Assembly: GCA_034696485.1 (NCBI GenBank)
Contig: JAQIWT010000266.1
Span: forward strand, 1-25,400
DNA: 25,400 bases
From: Isohypsibius dastychi
Lineage: Eukaryota > Tardigrada > Eutardigrada > Parachela > Isohypsibiidae
Reading direction: 5' to 3'
A program made the translations under genes and the position numbers. This document shows, piece after piece, positions 16,102 through 25,400 of this stretch (position 1 is its first letter; every line of letters starts with the position of its first letter). The notes below the pieces were generated by a model, which worked only from the letters and a program-made list of their open reading frames with translations, did not search any database and had not been told where the DNA came from.

Positions 16102-18006
16102 GTGGTAAATAATACTGAATCCAACAGACTGGTCGCTGGCTTGCGCTGCGATATTGTCTGTCTCTCCACTCTTTTTCAACGCACCCTTTCGATTTCGAAA
16201 AAGCGCATTCGGCTGGCAATGTTACTGTTTTTCGCAAGATATGGAAATTTGAAAGCCACAAATCCACAGCTTTTCGTCTACCATGTAATCCCATGACAGT
16301 GGGTCAAAAAATGATTGTCTGACACTTGTGGTCGCGGATTTACTGCATTTCATTCCAGTTTGCTGACTATAATCCGAACTTCCAGAATGAGATATTGGAT
16401 AATGCGAAGTTTTCATCGCCTTATGGCACTGATCATGTACTCAGTAGATACATTTTGGTCGATTATGGGATCACCAGAAGAAAAGGTAAGAATTCAACTA
16501 ACTAGAACTTGCTTTTAGATTCTTCCAAATTACAGTAATCAGTTTGGATTATTCAGCTGTTCCAAAAAATCAAATTACGAAATCGACGTCTGAACATCAT
16601 CAAGGACGCTTTGGCTGTACGTAAACCAGATGGTCCATTGAATCTGGCTGAAATTGGCCTTGGAGAGAAGAAACTGTCAAAATTAGAGCTCGGTCTTATG
16701 TTGGGAAATGCAGTTCTTCTTGATTGGGTCCGAAAGAAATTCAAGTTGTCTGATAGTGAAGCTTATACCGCTACTTCGGAGCTGCATCTACGTGTGGTCA
16801 AAACGTTGGTCGAAAATGGTGCGGATTTGAATGTTTTCCTGGAGGATGAAAATCTGACAGACGAGGGTTCTGAAGTGAACGCTTACAAGTATCACCCATA
16901 TCAACTCTTTTCTCTGATGTTCTGGCGTACTCCAGAACAAGATTCTTCTGATATAGAGTATTTAATAACGGTAAATATTGTGGATTGGATTCTGGTTGTG
17001 TCGTAGGTTAAAGATTTTCCGTTCATGTAGGAGCACAAAATCTTCGAGAGAATGTCAGCGGATGAGCGAGAGGGATGCCTTATTGGTGCAATGGATTTCG
17101 TTCTGCAATGTCGGAAGAGCGATCTTCTCCAGATCTTGATTGAATGTGGCTACCGTTTCGAGAGAGGTCGTCTCTGTACTGGCTTGCGAATTGGTCATGA
17201 CCTTTTCGAAAGTCCCAACATGGCTGTTTACTGGGATATATTGATGGGAGGGCATTCTAAGATAAACCCTGACGATTGTTGTCTCCCTCCACCAGAATTT
17301 TTTAATGTCCAGCCGTTATCCCTTCCAGCCAACCGAATGCCAATCAGGTTAGTTGCATATGGTTGAATTACTGTGAATTGAGCATATCTATTTCAAGACT
17401 GCGGTTTTCAGCATGTTCTTTTTGGATGGTCATCTCAACGTCGAATCTCATACAGGACCGAAAGCTCGAGAAATTCTTTATCGACAGTTCGACCAAGCGT
17501 ATGCAAAAGGTCACTTGGCTCCGGTTCCGGAAGCCTTCCAAGTTGCCGTTCAACGTCGTTGTTTCGAACCGATGTTCCTGGCTGTTTACACCGGAATAAA
17601 CCGTGGGATTCAGATGGGGTTTGCTGATATCATGCCAGAGTTTGATCCGGTGGGAGAAATTTCCATGGAGATGCAAAATGCTGCCCGCCTGCTAGCGATA
17701 CTGATCAGACGTTCAGGATCACCTGGTGCCGCATCATTCAGTACCATGCTCGATTCCACTCACGGAGCTCAGAAAGTTCGAAGTCGTGTCTTGAGCCTGG
17801 CTGACCTGAGTACCGCTGCTGTTCGCCGGCACTTCTCGAAACCGGACTTCAATGAGCGGTATCCAGAACTGGAATGGTGCCTTACAGAGCGCCTCGTTCA
17901 TCCCAAGCTGGTTTTGTCAGAAAAACTGACCAATATTCTTCCACCGCCTTTGCTGCAAAAAATTCTGTCCGAAGATTTGTTCAAGCGGCTTTTTGCACGA
18001 GTGTAG
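16102..18006 (+). CDS. ankyrin-repeat, SOCS-box-like protein
   Basis: Exons: a tentative one ending at 16284 (donor CAT|GTAATC), then 16359-16485, 16557-16970, 17031-17347 and 17412-18006 (TAG). Introns are 74, 71, 60 and 64 nt. The last three exons join in clean phase (0, then 2) and give about 440 residues. An ankyrin-like motif (HLRVVKTLVENGADLN) lies in the exon at 16557, and a related helix pair (KSDLLQILIECGYRF) in the exon at 17031. The C-terminus has SLADLSTAAVRRHF and, further on, LPPPLLQKILSED, like the SOCS box of ASB proteins, which recruits Elongin B/C and Cullin 5 to ubiquitinate targets. That assignment is by pattern only. Exon 16359-16485 reads well (FADYNPNFQNEILDNAKF) but ends in phase 1 while the next exon needs phase 0, so a one-base shift or another splice site exists there. 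No start codon is certain. Confidence 0.7.
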
Positions 18007-18044
18007 CAAACTACGAAATCTGAGATATTCTGATTTAGTTCGCT

Positions 18045-18235
18045 TGTTTTTGTCCCCACCCCCAAGGGGGACCTACATGTTGTTCATCTATAAGGAGTCC
18101 ACACGGGGTAATCAAGTTAGGTTTTATCTAGTTAATCCCATTGGTCCACCATCACGACCCCCAATGCTAAAGCAACCGTGAGCCACGCTTCCCCAGTAAA
18201 AGTACTGCACCACCAGTTAAGATGTTTTGTAAGTC
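18045..18235 (+). repeat. dispersed repeat, copy 1
   Basis: Starts TTTTTGTCCCCACCCCC, then AAGGGGGACCTACATG. Further on come GTTAATCCCATTGG, CCCCCAATGCTAAA, GAGCCACGCTTCCCC and CACCACCAGTTAA. The same ordered motifs occur at 25113-25310. No inverted ends seen; type unknown. It begins 38 bases past the stop of the ankyrin-like gene and may form part of its 3' UTR. Confidence 0.6.
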
Positions 18236-19365
18236 TTATCTGGACCCCCAGACTACCGTACTCCCCCCCCCCCCGCCTCCGTTGATCCGTACCTCCCCCC
18301 CCCCCCGCCTCTGTCTACCATATATTTTTGCCTGCTGCCTACTGCCTGTTGCCTTCATCCAAGCTATTCGAGTGAGCATTTGGAGTATGCCTTATTATTG
18401 TTACCATCTCAAGTTCGTCCCATTTATTGTGTTTTTCAAAATCCCCCTCTCATTTCTTCATTCGCGAATGGCTGTCTCTCATCGATATCCCTGAAGATTA
18501 TTTTTTTCTTTGAACACCTTGAACGTGGGCTCCGGAAGAATGAATGAAATTCCGTTCCTGTGGTTAGACTGAAGGAGCAGGTAAATGATAAAAAGAGCGA
18601 AATCGGTGGCTGACTAGAGAGCGCCAATGACGGTTTTGATGTTACATGGTACGAGATTCAAGCAGCCTGATAAAGAAATGGCGGATGATTGCGATGAGGA
18701 TTTCGGTGAGGACCAGCCAGATCAACAGTGGTGAAGGATTCCGAGAAACTGCTAGACAGCTCATGAAAGCGTTTTTGGCGCCATTACAAGTTTCCCTGTA
18801 CAGGCAAGACTTATTTAAACAGGGATTCTTTGAACCGCCATATTCTGTGGATTTCAAAAATATTGTTAAGTGTTATTGAAATATTGCATATTGCATTATG
18901 TATTGGTCTCTAAAATTTGTGGGACTTATATCTGAACCTCAGGTTCAGATATAAATATCGCGATCCGAATTGCGATTTTCACCGATATATTTTTTCTGAC
19001 GCTCGTATCAAGTACTTCAACACAACGGTTAGTACTAATTACGTATTGGTAGTCCAGCACATCGCTCAGAATACCGTAATTATGCTGAATATTAGCGAGA
19101 AATCCAGCCGTTTTTGACACCACAACTACAAATCTAAAAACCAAAACTAATCGATCAAAATTATGTAACACAAAAACATGAATCACAATCGGACACCGAG
19201 GACTATCATCTTGGCTCGGCATCGTTAATCATGCCCCTGGTCAACCACGTCGCGATTCATTCCTGCTGGGTGGAAGCATTCGTGACGAAATCCTATTCCT
19301 GTGAGGTTTTCGGGTCAGACGTGACAGAAACCGGATTATTTGCGGGCAGCCGAAGGCTGGGGGCA
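18236..19365. other. intergenic with twin C12 runs and a perfect palindrome
   Basis: CC(T)C12GCCTC occurs twice (18263-18279 and 18295-18311), a 32-bp tandem duplication. A small frame at 18626-18733 (ATG, 35 codons, acidic ADDCDEDFGEDQPDQQ) has a possible donor but no confirmed partner exon. The palindrome at 18926-18954 is listed separately. Confidence 0.35.
18926..18954. repeat. 29-nt perfect palindrome
   Basis: TTATATCTGAACCT, one central C, then AGGTTCAGATATAA: 14-bp arms with no mismatch. It could be a cruciform, a footprint of two abutting transposon ends, or a dimeric factor site. Confidence 0.7.
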
Positions 19366-20099
19366 TGTAGCCGTCAAGATCATTTCGTTCATTCGTTCTT
19401 TCGGCGCAAGAATCTTGCCCGGCAAGATCCTTTCGTGGTTGGCAAGATCCTTTCGTCCTCGGCAAGATCCTTTCGTTCTCTCTCTCTCTTCCACTACCTC
19501 TCTCTGTCTCTCTTTGACACTCCCGCTTGTCACTCGTCTCCCTTTCAGCTGTGGCCACACAGTAGCAGCTTATTTGCTATGATTTTTGTTTTGCTATTCT
19601 GGCGACTGATTTCGGCGAACTTTCAAAATTTGAATACAGTGGTGCAAATTTTCAAACAACATAATCGGACAAAAGCATGTTCAAGCAGATGAATGAACGT
19701 TTTCGGAATTAGGGCGGAGGGAGAAATCGTATTGAAAACTTTTTTAGACTCAGGATTGTTTCCTCAGACCACGGAGGTTTTTTGTACCGTTCGAACTTTT
19801 TCGGTTCAATTTTTGAGTGAAAAAAAGCTTCATTTCCTATTCCATACGTTCATCGCACCACGTGGAATTACGATCATTCCAAATTCCATTCCAAAGTATT
19901 CTATCGCATTCCATCGCAAATCTTTCCTAACTTGGAATGGCCATCTATACCCGCCAGTAGCTATTAATTCGATATTTATGAATGTACATACGACGAAAGG
20001 ATCTTGACGGAGACGAAAGGATCTTGCCGGCGAAAGAATCTTGCCGGCAAGATTCTTTCCTCGAAGGAACGAAAGGTCGAAAGGATCTTGACGGCTACA
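19366..20099. mobile_element. 734-bp foldback element with tandem-rich inverted ends
   Basis: The left end (TGTAGCCGTCAAGATC..., 19366-19480) and the right end (19985-20099, ...GATCTTGACGGCTACA) are inverted repeats of about 115 bp. Each end is made of several copies of GGCAAGATCCTTTCGT or its variants. The left end continues into a CT-rich tract (19476-19530). A TA within TGTA/TACA at the tips could be the target duplication. The interior (19531-19984) has only short frames with no transposase motif. Ends built of tandem subrepeats in inverted orientation are typical of foldback-type transposons. Confidence 0.75.
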
Positions 20100-20783
20100 G
20101 CTGTATATAACAGGATTGGTCACGATCCGTCTATCGTGTTGAAATTCAGGCCTGGTGTTCTGACGCGTTTCGCTGCGTTCAAGCTTGAGACGAAGTATAC
20201 ACGCGAACAACGAGGCTTGCGAAAAACCCAAATTGTGCCACGGATTGTCTAAGTTTATCTGGTTCTTGACGATTTTCTTGGTCTCACGTGCGTATTATAA
20301 GATGTCTCTAAGACATTTATAATACTTGTTCGCCCACGAGTACTACCTGAATGCAACGAATCGGCAAGGAAAATCTAAAGTTACATTATCACAGTTAACG
20401 CTGATTTTATTTTGGTTATATTGTGATAATTCAGGTATTTTCTTGTTATGGAAAAATATTACCAGCCACAAAACTGCTGCTGCAGGCTTAAGTTTAACGA
20501 AACAACACAGGGTTTGGGTTTTAGGTGCAAAATAATAATCAGTGAGAGGCTTTTGGTTAAGCATTGGCTAGTGATCCTTCCTGTTCAAAGTTATTAGTTT
20601 CACTGCAAACACTAGGTCTACGTGAGAATCGATAAGTTGAATTGTTACCTAATCAGGTTTTTCAAATACGTTGTGAGGGAAAATTCAAAACCTTCTACAG
20701 TGTACCGTACAAATCAGTCACACAAACAGAATTAACATCGTTCAACATATCACTAAACGTTTTTAAAAAAATGTGTATTAATA
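20100..20783. other. no gene; hairpin at 20292-20325
   Basis: GTATTATAAGATGTCT and AGACATTTATAATAC (20292-20325) form a stem of about 15 bp with one bulged G and a 3-nt loop. Otherwise unremarkable AT-rich DNA. Confidence 0.45.
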
Positions 20784-21101
20784 ATGAACCGAAAAATACC
20801 AAGAGCCGCGTTGCGTCCATCGCTTCGAACCGTGCGCCGCTGGCTACTTGGCCATTCAACGCAGGGCTTTTCCTATTACGGTTTTCTGATTCTTGGTTGG
20901 AATAGAATGCAGTCTGAACACTGTTTTGCTTTGATAAAACTGGATGGATGTATTATTCCTGCATTACAAAGTCGAAAAACCGGAAGGTCACTTTTCGGAT
21001 TTGGCGACGACAGTGGCACTCGCTACAAGAACTTTGTTGTAGCTTTACGCGCTACAAGAACTGCCAAACCTGGTTCTTACAGCGAAAAGATGGTGTATTA
21101 A
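20784..21101 (+). CDS. open frame, unknown product
   Basis: ATG at 20784 opens 105 codons to TAA. The N-terminus is very basic (NRKIPRAALRPSLRTVRRW). The C-terminal half contains a direct repeat of CGCTACAAGAACT (about 21020 and 21050), giving RYKNF and RATRT in different frames. No domain recognised and no clear splice sites. It may be chance or a transposon piece. Confidence 0.2.
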   Translation: MNRKIPRAALRPSLRTVRRWLLGHSTQGFSYYGFLILGWNRMQSEHCFALIKLDGCIIPALQSRKTGRSLFGFGDDSGTRYKNFVVALRATRTAKPGSYSEKMVY

Positions 21102-21439
21102 AAAAATTTTATAGTTTTAATATCCGCCGTTCTGAGCGGTAGGTAAAAATGGACATTTAATAAAATTTACGGGGAATATAAAAATTGACCTTCCAGGCCA
21201 GACATGAACTTGTTTAGCGATAGTACGGCTTTCCATAACCGCGACAGCTGCGGTTTGGGAAAAACTTCCTGATGTGTGACTGACTGAGCAAACCGTTTTA
21301 GTTCTTCAATCTGGTTCATCAGCTTACGATTTTATGTCAAGGTTTGATCAGTGGAGCCTAAGCGGGTTCTGAATACTAAATTGTTCTGGACAGGACTCTG
21401 GTTGACAAAAGCCCTGTTGTAGGCTGTAGTAGTAGCCTT

Positions 21440-21838
21440 GTGAAAATAGACTATGCCAACGACAATCTATCAGGATCTAAGGAGATAAGAAAGACTGAGG
21501 CAGGGCGCTTTGATAGATCGAGCCTCTGTGCTGTAACATCACCTCTGCTCCAGGCAGTCGGTAAAAATAAGGGAATAATCCTTTTAAAAAACACTCATAA
21601 TATCTCGCCGAATTTTAGAATTGACTGGAGTCTTGAAGCTTCATTTCGGGCATGGCATAAATCAAACGACTTTCCCTACTCTATTCAGTATCCCTTGACT
21701 GTAAATCAAGATACTATTTTCATTAAATGTAGTTTATTGTTGTTTGATACCGAAAAGCTCACGCCAGATTTACAAAGAGTGACTTTCGCTTTCAAGGCGA
21801 AAGGTCACGCATCGTTGAAGCTAATTACTGTACAGTGA
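21440..21838 (+). CDS. hypothetical protein, last exon
   Basis: An open frame of about 130 codons ends at TGA 21836-21838. The true exon probably starts after TCTATCAG near 21473. The composition looks coding: NFRIDWSLEASFRAWHKS, then alternating hydrophobic/polar beta-like segments (TIFIKCSLLLFDTEKL and RVTFAFKAKGHASLKLITVQ). No family recognised. It lies 214 bases upstream of the carboxypeptidase exons on the same strand but ends in its own stop, so it is a separate gene. Confidence 0.35.
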   Translation: MKIDYANDNLSGSKEIRKTEAGRFDRSSLCAVTSPLLQAVGKNKGIILLKNTHNISPNFRIDWSLEASFRAWHKSNDFPYSIQYPLTVNQDTIFIKCSLLLFDTEKLTPDLQRVTFAFKAKGHASLKLITVQ

Positions 21839-22051
21839 GACTAGAGTGCTCTGTGGCATCCATATTTTCGGGTCGTCGTCATCGGGCACCGAATTCAGTA
21901 GAACGGGAATGTGAATTAGACATGAAATTTGGTCGGCGAAGGAATACATGACAAGAGTCCATAAAATTCAAATGAATTAGGAAATGAGATAAGATTGAAA
22001 TATCTGGTGTACGAATCGGATTTTCAAGCATTTATATGTTGTTGTGCGCAG

Positions 22052-24291
22052 ATGAGCGTATGGCTAGCTGATCTGGAGTACAAACACACTTTCGTGACCC
22101 TGCGGAATCTCGGAGTGACGTACCAGAATCGCTCACTGACTCTGGTCACCGTAAGTCCACTCACTTCTTAGTCCTCAAGTTCGGTTTAGAATTCACATTC
22201 TCTTTATTACTTGCAGGTAGATCCATCCCGATCTGCCGGAAAGGCTGGAGGAACAACCTCGCCAAAGCCAGCGATCTTCATCGATGCCGGAACACATGCC
22301 CGTGAACTAATCACTGTTTCTATCGCGCTCAATCTCATCAATGAAATTATCGATGCGACAACGCGGAACGATAGCTCTGAACTTTTGAAGGTTGTTTGGT
22401 ATATTCTGCCAGTCGTCAATCCGGATGGATACGAATACGCCCGAACAATTGTGCGTAGATAGATGACAAATTGTGGACACGAGGTTTTTTTAAAATAATT
22501 AGAAGCTGCTTCAAAACTCAATTTCTTTTAGAATATATTTTCGTTTTAATTTGACGTGGTATCCCCACAAGAAAAAGATGAACATTTGAGACCTTTTGTT
22601 CCAAACTCTCAGTTCCATCAAATTGGATCTGGTCGTTTCATATTTGGAAGATTTACCATGAAAACTTACGAGCTTTTGAGGATAACACATAAAACAATTC
22701 AAAATACTACATTTGACATTTGTACATTAGTATAACGTTTATCTTTGCTTCAGGGAAAATCTTGGCGGAAAAAACAGGTCACCGAACTCCGGAGGTTGCA
22801 TTGGCGTGGATTTGAATCGAAACTGGGATTATCAATGGGGACTTCGGGGACTAATTTAGTGTGCTACATTAACACATTGTGTGCTACTTTAAACAATTGT
22901 GTGTCAGATTGAAATGCTTTAATGTGGCACACTTTTTGTGAGAAAAACGAAACTGATTCAAAAGTGAAATTATTATTCCAATTTGGATTTTAAATCAAGG
23001 AACTCCACGACAGTCCTGGCCCGCAGTTCACTGCGGAACCGGAACATCTCCCCAATTCCCCGCTTTTCCCGCAATTGCGGGGGATTACGTTGCGGAGAGC
23101 CTTGATTGCGGCGCTGCGTTGCGTTGCAAAAAATTTCAGTTACGGGGAAATGCGGATAGCGGGATTGCGGACGGATTTTTTTGCGGAGAGCAAATAAATT
23201 AGTTTTGGTTTTAAACGTGAAGTTCACAATCAGTGGTAGAGTAGGAAAGGTCTTAGTTGGGAAGAAATTTTCAAAAATTTAAAAACTCTCCAAAATCTTT
23301 TCGCTCGCACTCGCGGTTGTGTTCCTCACAGGTTTCTCGAATACTGAATCGGTCTTTTTGAAAGTTGACTTATGTTCGTCACTGAAATGCGCAAGTTTCG
23401 ACCTCGTACTCTGAAGAAGACAAATTTAAATGCAAAACATTAAGTCGCAGAACATCCAGCAAACCCAGTGGAAGAGCTGGTGGATAGTTTACTTTTGTTG
23501 AAATAACTAAGACCGAAAGCCAAAAAATTTTGTGGTGTGTCACATTAAAATTTCCCTTAGATTAGTCCCTGGGGACTTGACGTAGTGGGCAGTTCCAGTA
23601 ATAAAGTAGTTGACCCCTCGACTTCTGGCTCCTCATGGGGGTCTTGGTTATTATCAGCGCTCACGAATCCAGAGAAAGCATGTCAGTTCTAAGCGGGTTT
23701 CCAGTTGACATATTTGGACGATTCCCGTTGAACAGGAATGTTTTTGTTATAGTTCGTCAAGTCAGCCTTTCGCTCCCATGCTTGGAGTTGTATGCTGGCG
23801 ATTCGGCGTTTTCGGAAATCGAATCTAAAGCCGTCGCAAGTCTTCTGACGGAACTCAAAAACCAAACTCCCGAAATCAACCTCATTTCCTGCATCAGTTT
23901 GCACAGCATGACCGGCAATCAAGTGCTCATATTCCCGTATGAGTACACGTCTGTTCCAACACCGCATCATGTTCAGCTCAGCAGCTTGGCTGGTCAGATG
24001 GTCGAAGAAATGTTCAGAGCCACTAAAAGATGGTATACATATGGGAGCATCGGTACCACGATGTGTTGGTTGAAGTCTGTTGTTCACTTTTATGGGACCG
24101 TTAACTTCATCTTTTTTCCAGATCAAACTACTGGTTTTCAGGCAGACTGGATTTATGCGAAACTGGGAGTTAATCTGACCTTTGTTTTTGAATTCCGAGA
24201 CAACTTAAAAACAGATCCGGCGAAACTGATTGAGAACGGGTGTCGGGAGCTTCTCGCCGGATTGCGAACTATTGTTCATAATGCAATTTGA
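22052..24291 (+). pseudogene. M14A zinc carboxypeptidase, disrupted
   Basis: Exons: 22052-22150 (WLADLEYKHTF..., end of a substrate-groove helix), 22217-22450 (AGTHARE with zinc ligands His and Glu; LPVVNPDGYEY), 22754 onward (GVDLNRNWDYQWG with the Asn-Arg substrate pair), about 23762-24064 (CLELYAGDSAFSE; third zinc ligand His in SLHSM) and 24122-24291 (ADWIY, catalytic Glu in FEFRD, TGA). The active-site Tyr codon is split by the last intron (24065-24121, 57 nt). Ala precedes Asp-Trp where bovine CPA has Ile255, suggesting a CPA-type preference for hydrophobic C-terminal residues. Two breaks: an extra A in the run 22769-22774 shifts the frame before SPNSGGC, and a 725-bp transposon interrupts the exon just after QWGL. 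The signal and propeptide exons were not found. All key residues remain, so inactivation looks recent, or the A-run may be an assembly error. Confidence 0.85.
22845..23569. mobile_element. 725-bp DNA transposon inside the carboxypeptidase exon
   Basis: The nine bases TGGGGACTT occur directly before (22836-22844) and after (23570-23578), a target duplication of 8-9 bp. The ends CGGGGACTAATTTA and TAGATTAGTCCC are inverted repeats, followed inside by GTGTGCTACATTAA and TTTAATGTGGCACAC-type motifs. An 8-9 bp duplication fits hAT or Mutator-like elements. The interior has no transposase but holds a degenerate array of TTGCGG-like words (about 23060-23190). Taking out the element and one TSD copy leaves a frame in which QWGL runs on into DVVGSSSN, as in related enzymes. 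Confidence 0.85.
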
Positions 24292-24365
24292 AATCCATTT
24301 TGATAAATGCGAGATCTTCTCTAGTTCTTCCGATCAGTATAGCCGCTGTACCATCTGATTCAGTA

Positions 24366-24465
24366 CAGTAAACTCTCTAAATCTGAACGCGCTCGGGACC
24401 GGCAAAGTCGTTCAGAATTCGGAACTGTTCAGAATTCGGAGCGTTCAGATCCGGAGCGTTTACTG
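24366..24465. mobile_element. 100-bp TA-flanked MITE
   Basis: Ends CAGTAAACTCTCTAAATCTG and CAGATCCGGAGCGTTTACTG are inverted repeats of about 25 bp with several mismatches. The terminal 8 (CAGTAAAC/GTTTACTG) is perfect. TA flanks both sides (24364-24365, 24466-24467). The interior holds two copies of GTTCAGAATTCGGA. The stretch at about 7320-7440 carries similar words and may be a decayed relative. Confidence 0.8.
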
Positions 24466-25112
24466 TAGAATCAAAATTGGCGACAGAGTGTCTTGTATCG
24501 TGTCCCAGGTTTTTGAATTTGTTGATCAGCAAATTACGAACCATGCGCAACATGCGAGCATCAGGGCGGTCGTTTCAATAAGCAGGGCTATTCAGGTGTA
24601 CTCATCAGATAGTGAGGACTCTGAAGTCAAGAAGAGCTACGCCGGGATCACTCGTAAGATAAGATGCTCGTGTCACAGGTAGATAATATACCCAACTAAA
24701 TGTCCTGCACACTGCTGATGACCTTACAGTTCTCCTTGCCTGGGTCTGGTAGCCTTTTTTTCCCCGCCTGACTGTGATTGTTCCTCAGTTTTCTGCATTC
24801 CTGCCACCGCCTCACTTTTTCTCAGCTGATGTCGGCCTCAGTGAGCTCTGGTATCAACAGAGGGTCTTGGGAAAGATTGCGGAAGGTTGCCGAATGTTCT
24901 TCCGCGAAAATAATAGATTCCCGTTATGACATTAAATGATAAGGGTTGTCTAGGTTCCCACGTCACCTCTATTCAGGAAGATCCCGCACACAGCGAATTT
25001 ACTTGATCTTTAAAATTATCTTCAGATCCAGAATCGCAGGAAATCAAAAATACAAAAACCCGATAAATTTTTTTCTAGTTTTTTGGTTTATTAATGGTAT
25101 TTCAGTCCGATT
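24466..25112. other. no firm gene
   Basis: A 64-codon plus frame (24488-24682) has a possible acceptor (GTCCCAG) and an acidic patch (SSDSEDSEVKK). It may be an exon, but I found no partner. The remainder is unremarkable. Confidence 0.25.
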
Positions 25113-25310
25113 TTTTGTCCACCCCCCCCCCCCCAAGGGGAGGGGGGGTGACCTACAGGTTTCAGAGCAATATGGTGCGCTGGAGGACGTTCTAAAAAGT
25201 TTTCAAAAAGGTTAATCCGATTGGCTGCAGCACCCGCCCCCCTAGTGTAATAAACCCACTAGCCACGCCTCCCCTGTTTACAAAATGTTTCACCATTTAA
25301 AAAAAGTTCT
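25113..25310 (+). repeat. dispersed repeat, copy 2
   Basis: Same ordered motifs as 18045-18235: TTTTTGTCCACCCCC, GACCTACAGG, GGTTAATCCGATTGG, AGCCACGCCTCCCC and TTTCACCATTTAA. C13 (25122-25134) is followed by AAGGGGAGGGGGGG, giving a C/G hairpin at its start. Confidence 0.6.
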
Positions 25311-25400
25311 TGAACTCCTCCCACCTCAAAATCCTCGAACCCGACCCCCACCCCTCGCCTGGTCTGCCTCGCTACGATGGCATACTCCGACTGCCAGTCC

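Noticed and set aside
19231-19692. 153-codon plus frame
   Set aside because: It runs through the inverted end and CT-rich tract of the foldback element and has no protein-like composition.

Overview
This is animal (invertebrate) nuclear DNA, not bacterial or viral. Genes are broken by GT-AG introns that are nearly all 57-74 nt long, with polypyrimidine-AG acceptors. The recognisable proteins are animal types: secreted cystine-knot-like peptides, an ankyrin/SOCS-box-like protein and an M14 carboxypeptidase. Between them lie remains of several DNA transposons, foldback repeats and many runs of 11-16 C or G. I cannot name the species; a compact-intron invertebrate fits best.

Layout. 1-4414: weak gene fragments, mostly minus-strand exons with membrane segments, plus a plausible plus-strand coding exon ending at 3126. 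4956-5697: a transposon with long inverted ends that carries a piece of a FLYWCH/MULE-type protein. 5941-13173: the most interesting part, a cluster of four two-exon genes for small secreted cysteine-rich peptides (minus 5941-6294; plus 7818-8127, 9876-10195 and 12901-13173) and the remnant of a fifth at about 11987. A head-to-head gene pair with its intergenic region has been duplicated (about 6286-8440 and 11985-13490), and the two copies share a short hairpin whose stem pairs have changed in a compensating way. 14786-15549: an inverted tandem array with an 84-bp period beside a Tc1/mariner-like transposase fragment. 16102-18006: a five-exon ankyrin/SOCS-box-like gene. 19366-20099: a foldback element with ends of about 115 bp. 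20784-21838: two unassigned open frames. 22052-24291: an M14A carboxypeptidase gene broken by a 725-bp transposon and a one-base frameshift. 24366-25400: a TA-flanked miniature element and a dispersed repeat.

How it fits together. The cysteine-rich cluster shows birth and decay of a secreted peptide family. One member has a stop at codon 2, one has lost two cysteines but gained two in a longer tail, one has a short tail, and one partner gene is nearly erased. Transposons account for most differences between the duplicated units and for the break in the carboxypeptidase. No operons are expected or seen. All gene models come from reading splice sites and frames by eye; there is no transcript support.
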